64,000 nucleotides of DNA from Chrysoperla carnea (lineage: Eukaryota; Arthropoda; Insecta; Neuroptera; Chrysopidae), in assembly GCF_905475395.1 (NCBI RefSeq), contig NC_058338.1:92613435-92677434 (forward strand). The letters are read 5' to 3'. Positions 11,640 through 23,458 of this stretch are shown one piece after another. The notes under the pieces were generated by a model. It saw nothing but the letters and a program-made list of their open reading frames with translations, was not told where the DNA came from and did not search any database. Position 1 is the stretch's first letter. Each line of letters starts with the position of its first letter. Made by a program: the position numbers and the translations under genes.

Positions 11640-12730
11640 TTCTAGTTTCTTCCTGGGAGAAATTTGGGAAGATTCCGTGTATCTTACATATCAAAAATGG
11701 AGTTTTTACTTGAGAAAGTTGCCTGATGTCAAATTTGCCATTTTACGCCATTTTACATGACAAAATTTGAAACAGAAATTAAAGTTGATTAAAAAACGAA
11801 GAAGTTATAAGCATTCAAAGATTGTTGCCCATCTCCTTTTAGCAATACAAAGTTTTATATGTAGGTATTTTATATGTATCTCTCAAAAACTAACTTCAAT
11901 TTTCTGTCCGTGCACTGAGAATTCTTCACTTGAAGTGATAAAAAAATTTAGTCAACATGCATATTATTAAACCAATCGCTCTAAAATGCAATTTTTGTTA
12001 TGTGTATTAAGCGAAACAGGCATTTCATGGCCACTGTTAAAATTGACAGGAACATGGTGCTTGTGAGAGGTGTTTAGAATATTTCCAAGCCTACTGAAAT
12101 CTTTATAGGAATACTTCTGATAAAAATCTACGGAGCAATTAAAATCTGTCGACATGATAAACTATCAAACGTTTGTGAATAGGGTAGTTTGCTGATGTCG
12201 AATTTGCCACATTACCCATAAAATTTTAAAAGTGGACTTAATACCATAACAAAATTTGAAAGTGAAATTAATATTTATTAAAAAATGAAGAAGTTATAAG
12301 CAAACAAAAATTGTTGCCTGTCTTTTTTTTAAAATACAAAGTTTTATATGTAATCTCTATGGTGGTATGACGTCGCTAGTCGATATTTTCCTCTTTGTTT
12401 AACTAGGAGTTTTAAACGTTCATATTATGCGTAATTCTAAAGATTTTCAAAAACCAACTTCATTTTTCTATTCGTGAAGTGAGAATTCTTCATCTGAAGT
12501 GATAAAAAAAATTAAGTCAACATCCCCATTCGACTTTTTTCCCTCAATGTCGAATACGTTTCCAATATGCTGAACATCAAGCATATTCTCAGACAAACTT
12601 TTTGACCATGGTTTTTGGTAAACCGATAAAATAAAATATAATATATTAAGTCACGAAATATTGTCGATAAAACTTTCTCGAGATAAACATATTTATCTAA
12701 ATATGTTTGGAAATCAGTAAAAGAAAACAA
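11640..12730 (+). repeat. Degenerate tandem duplication, unit ~520-540 bp
   Basis: Blocks around CTGATGTCAAATTTGCCA, GAAGAAGTTATAAGCA, ATACAAAGTTTTATATGTA and GAGAATTCTTCACTTGAAGT occur at about 11,725-11,960. They recur in the same order at about 12,190-12,520. The two units have diverged and carry different indels. The short frames that cross them are not conserved between units, which argues against coding. Confidence 0.6.
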
Positions 12731-13049
12731 TGGAATGGAATGAAAAGACGTGCAAAATCAAATCAGTTTCAAAAACTTTTTTTTATAATGTTCAGATTTT
12801 CTAATCACTAAATCAATGGCTACAATCAGATTGGTTTCAATTTTTTTTTAATTAGAGTGTATATATTTTACGTGATTAATACACCTACAATTCGCATAAC
12901 CCCACACTTATAATAATATTTTCTCATAAATGTTACACTTCGAAATTAAATCGAAAGATCCACTCCTTTGTTTCGATTAATACTACGTTTGAATAGGTTG
13001 ATTCGTATATTAAATTGATAAGACAAGTTTTGTTCAAAAACACTATAGA
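12731..13049. other. Non-coding, nothing recognised
   Basis: AT-rich stretch between the tandem duplication and a family A copy. No feature was recognised. Confidence 0.4.
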
Positions 13050-13733
13050 ACAAGTGAAAAAAAAATTGACATGAGTTAATTATTGAAATACCCTGTATAG
13101 AAAGTGGTGAATATCAGAGATTGCATTATTTTACACAATTATGGCGGCCTTTCGGTCACTATTTATTTGGTTGTCGAAAATTTCGAATATATTCGAAAAT
13201 ATTTTCTAGAATTTTTTTTCGTTTTTTAATAATGTTTCACAAGAACCGAAGCTACCTGCAAATTTTCAACTCCTTATCTTTTATACTATAGGACAAAATG
13301 TACATCAAAGTTTTGTCCTAATTTACGCCCTCACAGGTAAACAGTGATGTTTACGAAAAAATGTATCAAACAAAAGTTGCTTATTTTTTTATTAAAATAT
13401 TTTTTATGCTTAATTTTTTGTTCTATCTCTAACGGTTTACAAGATAGGTCCTGCTTACCCACTACTCAATTGACCCATGTTGCCCATTTACGGACTTAAC
13501 CTCACTTTTTACGTCCTGAGCTTGCTATAAAATTCAGCCTAGATATCTCGTTTCGTTTTTGAGTTATCAGGCTGACCGACAGACGGACAGACAGGCAGCC
13601 GGAAATGAATTAATTAGATGATTCTATGAACACCCATACAAAAAATTTGTTCGTAGCATCAATATTTTTAAGCGATACAAAGTTGGGACTTAACTTAGTA
13701 TACCTTGATTACATATATAACAGGGTATAAATA
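13050..13733 (-). repeat. Family A repeat, long variant
   Basis: It carries the end palindrome (degenerate, GACATGAGTTAATT) and the variant interior GGCCTTTCGGTCACTATTTA shared with 7.7 kb and 46.2 kb. The ACAGTGATGTTTAC hairpin, the core block and the GACGGACAG block follow, and it ends near ATAACAGGGTATA. It lies just upstream of the first visible exon of the SH2 gene. Confidence 0.75.
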
Positions 13734-13904
13734 TTTTGAATTCGTTCAATATTCGTCTACTTACAAAAATAGTCATGAACTCGTAAATAAATATTTTCAA
13801 AATATTTCCTAATGTTTATTTTTTGGAATCAATTTCTCTTAGCCATAAAAATCATAAATTAATCTATTAAAGTTTTTTCTAATAAATTTTCTTTTTTGTT
13901 ACAG

Positions 13905-16900
13905 ATTTCCCTATGTGATGAATATAGCCTTCCTCTTGATCACGTAAATCGAAGACGCCCAAACAGTGCAGCTGCTGTAACTGAAACAAAGTGGAACGTA
14001 GAAAGTCCTACCAAATCAGAGAAAGTATGTTTCTATTTTATAAAAAAAAATCGAAAAATTTTTATTTAAAAAATATACTTTTGTTGCTTTAGGTTGAAGT
14101 GGTCGAGGCATACTGTGAACCAAAGGATTCAACAGCGATTACTGAAAGTGCGAATAATCCGAATCAACAACCTGATACGAATACTAAATTGAGTAATTAT
14201 ATTCGTCCTTGTTCGCCAGGTTTGTATTTTATTATAGAAATTAGATAATCTAATTGATTTTTTGTCTGAGAAAGCCAAATTTTATCCAATTCTTGGTTAA
14301 GGTAAATAATTATTCATTAAATACTACTTTAATAACTATTTAATACCTTATAATTATAAATATTGACCTAGCATAAAGTACGCTAAACTGAGCACATCAT
14401 TTTGTACACCGTCTATTTCAAAAACGGTCCAACATATAAAGAAAGGTTTCAGACAAAATTTCTAGAGAATTTTATTCTCTACAACTTTTATAATAAATTT
14501 AAACACGAATAAAGGCAAAAGAATCGAGATATTCTCAAAAAATTATTGAGACCTTTGGCCTTGAATATAAAAGGACGCGTACATGCTTTAAGCAATGCAT
14601 CTAAGTAAGAAGTATTATAGATGTTATATGGAATTGCAAAAGTATGTCTTACAACTCAAAGCGTCCTACAACTAACTCAACGCCAATCGAAGCTTCAATA
14701 CTATCTATAACACCTCTTTCTTAGATGCCTTGCTTAACGGATGTATTCTGTCCTACTCGTGGTAGGCCTATGCCTAGATGTAAACTGAACACTATGTATG
14801 TGACTTTTGAGACAACGTTTGTACTGTAAAATAAACTTTTGTACAAACTTTTTTTTTTTAATAAGATGATCGGGTTATGATCCATATGGAAAATGTTTAA
14901 GGGCATAATAGCTCTATAACTTCGAATTTTGGACATTCGATGAGGGGTAACAAATACAGGTAGTATGTTTAAGAGCATTATTCCTGTAGAAATTTTTAAT
15001 ATGCTCGTTAAGAAATCAGTTTCGGATATTGATCCACTTCTCGTCATTTCTCGGATCTTATGAAGTCTTTTAGTTCATTTTAAAAAAATTTACCAAAAAT
15101 TGGTTTAAATTTGGTTAATATAAATCAAACATACGAAATAAAATAAAGTCAAATGTATTCGAATTTTCAGAAGAAGACTCTGAAGTACCAGAATCGGAAG
15201 AAGAAGATGTTTGTGGTCAGTGTTATCGTCAAACAACAAAAGACAAACCAACAACCGAATTAAATTCACCAGACAGTATCGCTGAAGCAATACTACCGCT
15301 GGTAAATTTGCAATCACCTGACCGTCCAGAAAACCCTCTATTGAAACGTCATCCGTCACCATATTACTATTCCGATCTATATCGAACCAAACACGAAGAA
15401 TCACCACAGAAGAGTACAGCATCCTCCACAAATCGATTTCGTAAAAGTAACAATCTCGAGACACCAACCAATGACAGTGCAGTTCTAAAACGATATTCTG
15501 TAACAGAGGATGGTATTTTCAAGGAGGTAAATGCTAGCGATGGTGAATCAGATTCGATTCACATGCCTCCAAATCGATTGACATCGTATTCATGCACATG
15601 TGCTGCAATTACTGATGATGGTTTTAATGTCGTAGATTGGGACGAAGACGAAATGACTCGTCAACGACATTTATATGAAACAGCATTCGATTGTAAGGTC
15701 AGCAAATCGGATGATGATTTGGATGAAATTGAAAAAGTTACCAATCATCCGGTACTTATACAACTTAACACCAACAAAGTTGTACAAGTATCACGTGCTA
15801 GTTCCATGGCCGGATGTTCATATGAACCACCAAATACCGCATTAAAAGGTCGCAAAAAAGTGTTACTTCGTCAAGAAAAGAACCGTCCAAAATCAACACC
15901 CAATAACAATAGTCAAGATAGTAATAGTATTTTAAATATATCTGATGAACTTGCAGATCTTCAGATAAAAACAGTTTCAGAAGAAGCCTCAGATCCTCAA
16001 TTACCATTACGAGGATTTACCCCGTCACCGCCATCAACAGCACCTTTACCCACGAAATTTCCTGGAAAGGATCTTTTTATGAACAGTATACGTAGTGCGC
16101 CTAATTTACCGCATCCAACGTCACATCAACGTATTAAAGATTTACGCTTACCAATCAAGTCATTACGAGGACGAGAAAATCCAACAAATTTAGATGGAAA
16201 TATTATAGAGTTTAAAGGTAGACCAACAAAAACTAAAGATTCCGCACCTATATTGGAAATCAAAGGTAGGCCTAGAAGTAAGGATGTATGTGCAAATTTG
16301 ATTCTGGAGTTCAAAGGACGGCCTTCAGAAAAAGGTCCAAAAGGTATTGATTTTAAAAGTCGTTCTACGAGGAAGCAACACAAATATTCCAGTACAGAAA
16401 GTGTTGAAACTAGCAGCAGCGGTGGCAGTATGGAATCTATTCGAAGTAGTACTAGTGAAGGAAACAGAAGCACTAGCAGCTCGGAAAGTAGACATTCAAC
16501 GTCTCTTAGTTCGCATAGTTCAGATTCAGGGAGTATGAATTATCATCACTTACCACAAATGTCAGCCTATCTTGCAAATCATGCAAATAAACTACATATT
16601 TTAAGTCCTATATCTGATAAATCATCTCAGGAACCAGTATCAGAAACTTCCGATAATAATCGGAATAATAATTCACAAAAATGCTCACCCGAAGAAGTGG
16701 TGACGCCTACGACAACATCTTTAGAAAATAGTAATTTCAAAATTAAAAGAAAATTACCACCGAATAAAAATCTACTAAATTTAGCCTTTAAACAAAGTTC
16801 ATCATCCGGAGATGCTGAAATACAAGGCTCTGATAGTGGTATATCAATACAATCACGGGAAGGTGTTAAATCACGGAATGGTTTTGGATTTTTAGGATGT

Positions 16901-18958
16901 ACAGATAATAAATTTAATATCAGAAATGATTCACAAAGTCAAGATTTAAGTGATTTACCATTTGATATGCCAAAATTACGTCGTCGAAGAATGAATCAAC
17001 AAGATGCGTGTACATCGAGTAGTGCTACTTCGGTGGAACTAAGAGATTTACCATTTGATATGCCAAAATTAAGAAGGCGATTAAAGACATCAACTCAACC
17101 AATTACTGATAGTGGAATGTCGTTAGCGTCGTCAAGTCAAAGTGTTCAAGAAGGAGACCGACAAGGTATGTTTGTTTGAAAAAGTACTTCAAAATGTTGA
17201 TTTTCCTAATAAAATGCCACAAAAATATATATTTCGGCCAAATAAACACGCATTCTTGCCATAAAATTAAATTAAATTTTCAAACTATTTTATTCTCCAA
17301 AAAACGCTGTTAGCCATTTTGGTGACGTGATATTGGTAAAAAAAAACAGTCGTGTATGTAATTATTATATGTATAAATAAAGTTGATGGTAACATTACCT
17401 ATAATTACTATGAAAGCCATTAACAAATTAGTAATTAATGCATATTATTTTTGCCTATATGATGTCACACCATGGTGGCTCGTGTTTTAAGTCACGTGAT
17501 ATATAGATTAAAAATTACGACTTTTGAGTTTAATATAATAAACCAATAATGTGCCTTTATGACTCAAAATCAGGACATTTAAGTATAATTCTTCATAAAT
17601 TTTAATTTTTATCAAATTTCATAGTTTATTTTTTACTACCGAAAGTACCCTATTATTCAAAAATCTTTTCTGTTAAGAACAAGAGGTTAATTATTAAATA
17701 CTTTTTTTCAGTTGATATATTCAGACCAAAACTTACCCTAAACTTCGGTAATTCTGGAGAAAGGAACACTTTGGAATTAAATATGGGATTAAATTTGAAT
17801 ATTAAACCTCGAGATGATTCTTTAAGCTTGGTAGACATTGATTTGCCTCTAGAAAGACAAGGGTAAGTTTTTATGTCATACAAATTTTCTAACATGGATT
17901 TAAAATACATAATTTTTTTCCAGGTGGTATCATGGCGCTATAACACGAGTTGAAGCTGAATGTGTCTTAAAAATGTTACGAGAAGGAAGTTTCCTGGTCA
18001 GAAATAGTGAATCAACACGTTTGGATTACTCCTTATCCTTAAAGTACGTAAAAAATATATTTACAAAACAACCAAAATTTAACCACCGACAAATTTTTCG
18101 GGTACGGAATCCTAATCTCGCGTTTGAAACATACCTAAGAACAATCTCCTTTAAATTACCTTCTTCCTTAGAGCCGTCTCCGAACTGAACCGATTTTGGG
18201 GATCATCGCCAATTTTTTAGTTGTTCTGGGTACAGAACTTTTAACTCGCACTTGAAAGTTAAGAACACTCTCCATTAAATCACCTTTAGGCGTTCCGTTT
18301 AGGCGTTACGAAGCCACAGACAAACAGACAGACACACACACATAGCGGTCAAACCTATAACACCCCTTTATTTCAACAAATACAGATCAACGTTTGCCTA
18401 AATGTCACGTTACTAGGGTTTTTTTAATTTCATGATTTATAATATGTATTTACAAAAGATAATTCTAATTAGTATTCTCCCAAGCAGTATGTTAGAAATG
18501 TCTCTTTATTAATGAAAATCTAAAACTGTATTTTATCGTTGCACGAAAACATTGACACAATGGTTATAGCTTTATATGTAAAGTTCGAATCTGCTAAAAT
18601 TGGCAAACTATCGTTTAATCACTTGGGTAAAAACAGGAATCCAATCGCATCACTAATTTTAGTCCACTACTTATAAGACACTTTTAGAGCTTTATAATTT
18701 ACGAAAAAATTCCAGTGTTAGTTGAATTCGTACGTATTTTTAATAAATTTATAATTTTTCATTTTCAGGAGTGCAAGAGGTTTTATGCACATGCGCATTC
18801 AACGTTCCGATGATTCTGGTCAATATATCCTTGGACAATTTAGTAAACCATTCGATAGTATACCAGAAATGATACGACATTTCACATTAAATCGTTTACC
18901 AGTACGTGGTGCTGAACATATGTGTCTATCAAAGCCAGTTATTGCTCAGCTTTTGTGA
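13905..18958 (+). CDS. SH2 domain adaptor of the SHB/SHD/SHE/SHF family (3' exons)
   Basis: Six exons join in frame: 13,905-14,024; 14,093-14,219; 15,171-17,165; 17,712-17,862; 17,924-18,043; 18,769-18,958 (stop TGA). All are bounded by AG and GT. They give 900 residues, open at the 5' end, so the start lies upstream and was not found. The last ~95 residues are an SH2 domain starting WYHGAITRVEAE (about residue 799). It has the phosphotyrosine-binding arginine in GSFLVRNSES (about R824), then RGFMHMRI and LPVRGAEHMCL. These match the vertebrate SHB-type C-terminal SH2 closely. The long third exon is Ser/Pro-rich and probably disordered, with four FKGRP-like repeats (about residues 427-483) and two copies of DLPFDMPKLRRR (about 677 and 707). 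Family members link tyrosine kinases to downstream effectors in the cytoplasm. The protein is much longer than human SHB (about 500 aa). The family call is secure; which paralogue is not. Confidence 0.93.
14575..14750. repeat. Small palindromic element in an SH2-gene intron
   Basis: TTAAGCAATGCATCTAAG-AAGAAGTATTATAGAT near 14,590 is mirrored by ATCTATAACACC-CTTTCTTAGATG near 14,700-14,740. The arms are about 40 bases with several mismatches. It lies in the intron between the second and third visible exons. Confidence 0.6.
17173..17580 (+). repeat. Interspersed repeat, family D copy 2, in an intron
   Basis: It begins 8 bases after the third visible exon's splice donor with GAAAAAGTACTTCAAAATGT. 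It parallels 2,449-2,890, including TTTTAAGTCACGTGATATA and the ACTCAAAATCAG end. Because it starts so close to the donor site, the insertion or duplication edge is nearly at the exon. Confidence 0.65.
18060..18380 (+). repeat. Decayed interspersed repeat in the last SH2-gene intron
   Basis: The stretch ends with ACAGACAGACACACACACAT and GCGGTCAAACCTATAACACC. That layout resembles the 3' part of repeats common in insect genomes. There is no second copy in this window, so the class cannot be judged. The 71-codon frame reading through the donor at 18,044 is intron. Confidence 0.35.
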
Positions 18959-20769
18959 TTTGAAGAATAGCAGCAGTATCCTCCCTCACATCCAACAAAA
19001 CCCCTTGTATCCATCATTTTTAATTCTATATACAATCATAATAATAACTTTTAAAACTACAAATAGGCCATATTAAGATGATGACAGATGGGGATATCTC
19101 ATTTTCTCAGACCTGCCTCGAAGCGGACTACAAAGTATATATTCTTTGAGTAGAAATGAGGTAAAATTTGTGAGTTTTCTGTATGGGTGACATAAAGTGA
19201 TGGAAATAATAACATAATTTTGTAAGAAAATTCTACACCTTAGAAGATTCAACCAATAACGGGAATATCGTGAGGCGAAAATTATCAAGTAAGATACATG
19301 ACTTGTAAATGGTAAGAGACAAAATGTGGTATCCAAATTTGTCAATATCTTAGGGCCTAAAACTTCTAGTCATTTCATACATACATAGTTTTTCAGGTTT
19401 TTTTGTATCTCAGATATCATTTACTCAAAAAACAATTATCACATGTATAAATACGAAAAGAAAAACAAAATCATAACCAAAAATATTCAATATGCATTCA
19501 AGCTTTCATATGAAACTACTGACGTCTATACTAAATCTAGATTGCTGAATTAGAAATGCTTTAAAATTAAGGCACCATGAAAGTTATAACGGTGTACGTG
19601 GTTCTATATTGCCTCTTTTTGTTTCACTAAACACATTCGTTGCTACAATCGTTCTACTAAAGTGAAAAATTCGATTGTTTTGAAATATTTTGCAAAAAGC
19701 AGATGATAAATGGCACAAAATCTTAAATTTGACTATTTTATGTGTTGGAGGTAAAGAGTAGAGATGCGTTTTTACCAGTTAAATTATATATTTTACTTAA
19801 TTTATCAATAAACTGCTGGTAACTTCCCGGACAGTTACCCAAATAAGTATTTAATGCCTTCTAACATATCTACAAGGTATTATTGGAGCTGTAATAACGC
19901 GAGATATATAAATATTAAATGAAATTTTGTATTCCTTATTCTAGTTTTATAATTCAAAAATTACTTGAATAAATAATTTCAATAATCACTTTTAAGTTAT
20001 TATAAAGGTTCACTTTAAAAAAAATACTCTCAGTTATAAAAATGTTTGGCAAATTATCCTTCAGAAATTTATTTTACCGGTTAATTAACCGAATAACTTA
20101 CCGGTAACTAACCAGATACTTTTCCTCTCAACTTACTAGGAAAGAGGGTCCAAAAGCTCTCGCACAGTTCAGAAATTATTAACAAAATAGCATTTATTAA
20201 TAGTCAGCAATCTAAATTTAGTAACGACTTTAGTTTGTGAAATCATTTAATAAATAGTAAATCATTCTCTTAATTATCATTAAAAATCATTTGTTTTATC
20301 TATTTCTGGTAGTTTATACAAATTTATAAAAATGGCACTAAATGTATATACTTTTAATGTATTAATAATAATTTCATTCTTACTATTAAGCATAAAATTT
20401 TATGCTTATAAGTTATATAGTAAAGAAAACTACTAGAGATAGTTAAATCGAATTTCATCATCAAACACTGTTTCTTGAAATTCGTATTTTTTTTAAATGG
20501 TGTCCTATGTAAATAATTGTTACAAATATGTATTTTTTTAAGTTGTTTTATTAGTCGGGGCTAAAGTGCAAAGAATAAAAATGTGATTTAGAGTCATCTA
20601 TGAAACAAATTGAGAACTATAGTTAATGTGCCAAAATATATAATTTTAATTTATAGAATTATTTTGTTGTAAACTAACAAACCTTAAACAGTGCAGTATC
20701 TTAAACTCATGGAGACTAGACAAGGAGACCGATCTTCATGTTAAGAAATGGCTGTCACAAATAAGATGT
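18959..20769. other. 3' UTR / downstream flank of the SH2 gene
   Basis: The first AATAAA on the plus strand after the stop is at 19,807-19,812, and another is near 20,574. The 3' UTR may therefore be 0.85-1.6 kb, though this is not proven. Stretches near 19,765 (GAGATGCGTTTTTACCAGTT) and 20,075-20,115 (TACCGGTTAATTAACCG, ACCGGTAACTAACC) may be the decayed ends of a DNA transposon. No gene was seen. Confidence 0.4.
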
Positions 20770-20932
20770 CAGTAGTGTTCCTTTTACACCGAGTGTAAGG
20801 CGCGAGTTTGATTTTAAAAATATGACGCATTTATTATGTAGCATTTCGTTCGTATGTTCGTATGTGTTCGTATTTATTTCGTGCAATGCACTTCGGTGCA
20901 AAAGGAACACTAGCGACGCTAGTAGTACAAAT
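20770..20932. repeat. Small palindromic MITE
   Basis: AGTGTTCCTTTTACACCGAG near 20,777 is mirrored by TTCGGTGCAAAAGGAACACT near 20,912. The centre holds three short TTCGTATG-type direct repeats. No target duplication could be fixed. Confidence 0.65.
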
Positions 20933-21480
20933 AATTTCTACTATTAATTTAAAAAATTTTCCCACTTGATTTCAATCTCCTTGTGTAGACTCATCCATTA
21001 AGGGAAATCATCCCATGATGTAAAAATAAGGAAGGTATGCTATCAGGAAAAGTATCTGCCGAGCCAATGACATTGTTTTTTCCAAATCAGCCATTTTGAA
21101 TTATCAACCAATGGAAAGGCTTTGAATGTATACCTAGCGAGTACACTTTCCGTTTCTTTGCATCATGGCAAATTCTCTAGTCTTATTTTATTTCTCTAAT
21201 TTCAGAAATTGAGAAAATTTTATCAAGTGTTAAAAAAGGGCTGGACACCAAAATTATATTTAAATAATTCTGAAAATCTTCTTCCAATTTTCCAATTCAT
21301 AATAAATTTTAATTATATAAGTATCTCGATGGAAATTATAATCTGTAATATCAACTTCGAAAGGTATCAATAAAAAAATTGCTACAAATTGAGGAAAATC
21401 GATTTCTTTATCTTATTTTTTATAAAAATTATTCCAAACTTATAACGAAAAGTAAATATTACAGTATTAAATGGTCTTCC

Positions 21481-21629
21481 TCAGTGTTACCAACTCAGTG
21501 GTTTTACCACCAAAACTAATGGTTTTACTCTTCCTTTAATTCTCGTAACACTGCTGTCTAGTGGTTTTTTAGTGGTTACACATGTTTTTAGTGTTCTTGA
21601 GAATTGAAAGTTGGCAACACTGGTCTTTT
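21481..21629. repeat. Very short hAT-like palindromic element
   Basis: CAGTGTTACCAACT at the left is mirrored by AGTTGGCAACACTG at the right, about 144 bases apart. The interior repeats GTGGTTTTA motifs. Flanks GTCTTCCT and GTCTTTTA are only a partial 8-base match, so the hAT assignment rests mainly on the CAGTGTTGCCAACT-type end. Confidence 0.5.
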
Positions 21630-21729
21630 AGAAAGCGTTTACGATAGAGCTAATCAGAACGATAAACTAAAGTGGAAGGGGAAGCCCTAACTGCGGTTTC
21701 TATTTTATCTGTGTGCTTTTGAGTGTAAA

Positions 21730-22146
21730 TCATTGACATAATAGTACATAGACTGAGCATCGCCTATCTTTCCGTAGAGAGGCGTGCCAACATCTGAGGT
21801 AATTGTTTAGGTTGGCTAGGGACATTTATCAAATAAATACATTTATCAAAATAATATAGGGACTTTTATCAAAAAAACATACATTGAATGTCAAATTTTC
21901 ATATCAAAAAGTGTTTTACATAAAAAATCGTGATTTCACTGAACTTTTTCACTTTTTGACTTCAAAAAAAAAAACTTATCACGTATAACTTAACATTTTT
22001 TCTTACGAATCTTCAATGAAAAGTATGAAAACAACACTTTGTTTTGATATTTCTACACCTCCGCCATGATGAATTGGACCTAAGCAATTACCTCAGATGT
22101 TGGCACGCTTAAAATCGTTTGACACTCAGTCTATGTAACTTAAAGG
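21730..22146. repeat. Palindromic element, family F copy 1
   Basis: The ends CATTGACATAATAGTACATAG and the degenerate mirror CTATGTAACTTAAAGG enclose an inner inverted pair: GAGGCGTGCCAACATCTGAG on the left and CTCAGATGTTGGCACGCTT on the right. The same arrangement occurs at 62,942-63,690. Here the right part reads GCACGCTTAAAATCG without the insertion carried by copy 2. Confidence 0.7.
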
Positions 22147-23136
22147 TCTGAGGTTTAACTAGAGTATTGGCTCACAGATTTGAAAGAAGGTTTCAGAAAC
22201 GCCATTTACTTTTAACAGATCATTAGATAAATTGTTTCTGAAATATCACCTGAAATGGATTCTTTCTATGAGATATTAAGTTACTCCATCTCCGAGTTTT
22301 GTCAAATTAAAAAGAGAAAGAATATCGAAAAAAATTTTGGGTTTCCAATTTCGATAAACCTCTCTATATAAGGTAATTTTGATCCAAAAATTAAAAAAAT
22401 TTTGTTCATTTAACAATTAGAACAATATAGTTTCCGAGATATATTGCCATTTTCTGGAATCGATTTCAAACGATATCTTAAAAACTACTTATCCAACGAT
22501 AAAATATTATGGATTTCCGTAATTTTTAAAAAAATATCTAGTCTAGAGAGACGTCAAAGCCTAATACTTATTTTTGTAAAAAATATAATAAAGAAATTCG
22601 ATTGTAGTATGTTCAATCATTTGATAGTTACCATTTTATACTTAAACTACATTATATTGTATAGAAATATATAAAATACATTGTACTTTTTAGTTTATAT
22701 TCAGTTAATTAATATATCAATCAACAAAAATATTATTATTAACTAATTATAATAATAAAGTTATTCATGTACATATTATTACTAATATGTAATATATTAT
22801 ATTATATACATTAATATACAGCATTCATAGAAATATTATTAAATACTAGATCATAAAGAGACATCATTACAAAATTATTGACAAAAATTACGTTCCTCGC
22901 TGAATAAGTTGTGCGAAGAAATAATGTCTGTTATCTCTTAAATAATATCTATCCATAAGTCACTTGACGCTTACTTTGAGAGTCAAATTAGAATTCTACG
23001 TTGTTGAAAAGAATAAAATATCCAACATCAAATTGTAAAAATGAACGACAAAAAAGTTTATTAACATTGAAAGTCGATATCTCGAGATATACATACTAAA
23101 AACAAATTCCTAACCTCATTTTTAATAAAACCCATG
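22147..23136. other. AT-rich non-coding, nothing recognised
   Basis: TATTA/TATATT low-complexity sequence dominates 22,680-22,850. A 76-codon frame at 22,444-22,674 has composition typical of random AT-rich DNA and is not called. Confidence 0.45.
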
Positions 23137-23144
23137 GTATTGAT

Positions 23145-23450
23145 CATGAAGAATGTAGAACAGGAGAAAGATCGCTATGTACTAAAGCATTAGCGTACCT
23201 GTCCCTAAAAATTTGTAGAATTTATAGTTCATTTTTCAGCCACCAGTCGCGCTGTCAACAAGAAGTAGTATCTGTGAAGTTAGCTGTTGTTGTTAGCATA
23301 ATGTACAAATTGATATATCATTTGAAATTAGCGCACAACAGACCGCTTTTATTGATACTACATATTGATCGCAGCGCCTCACTTATTTTATACATATTTT
23401 GGGGACAATATTTTCTATAGCGATCGTTCTCCTGTTCTACATTCTTCATG
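23145..23450. mobile_element. 306-bp hAT-type MITE with perfect 8-bp target duplication
   Basis: The ends CATGAAGAATGTAGAACAGG and the mirror CCTGTTCTACATTCTTCATG are flanked by GTATTGAT at 23,137-23,144 and again at 23,451-23,458. A perfect 8-base duplication with ends CA...TG fits the hAT superfamily. The inverted repeats run about 34 bases, to GATCGCTAT, with one or two differences. There is no coding capacity. Confidence 0.8.
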
Positions 23451-23458
23451 GTATTGAT

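Noticed and set aside
15105-16473. Minus-strand frames of 69-120 codons opposite the large SH2-gene exon, and a 63-codon plus frame inside it
   Set aside because: They overlap a long, well-supported coding exon in other frames and show no motifs; they are shadows of its codon usage.
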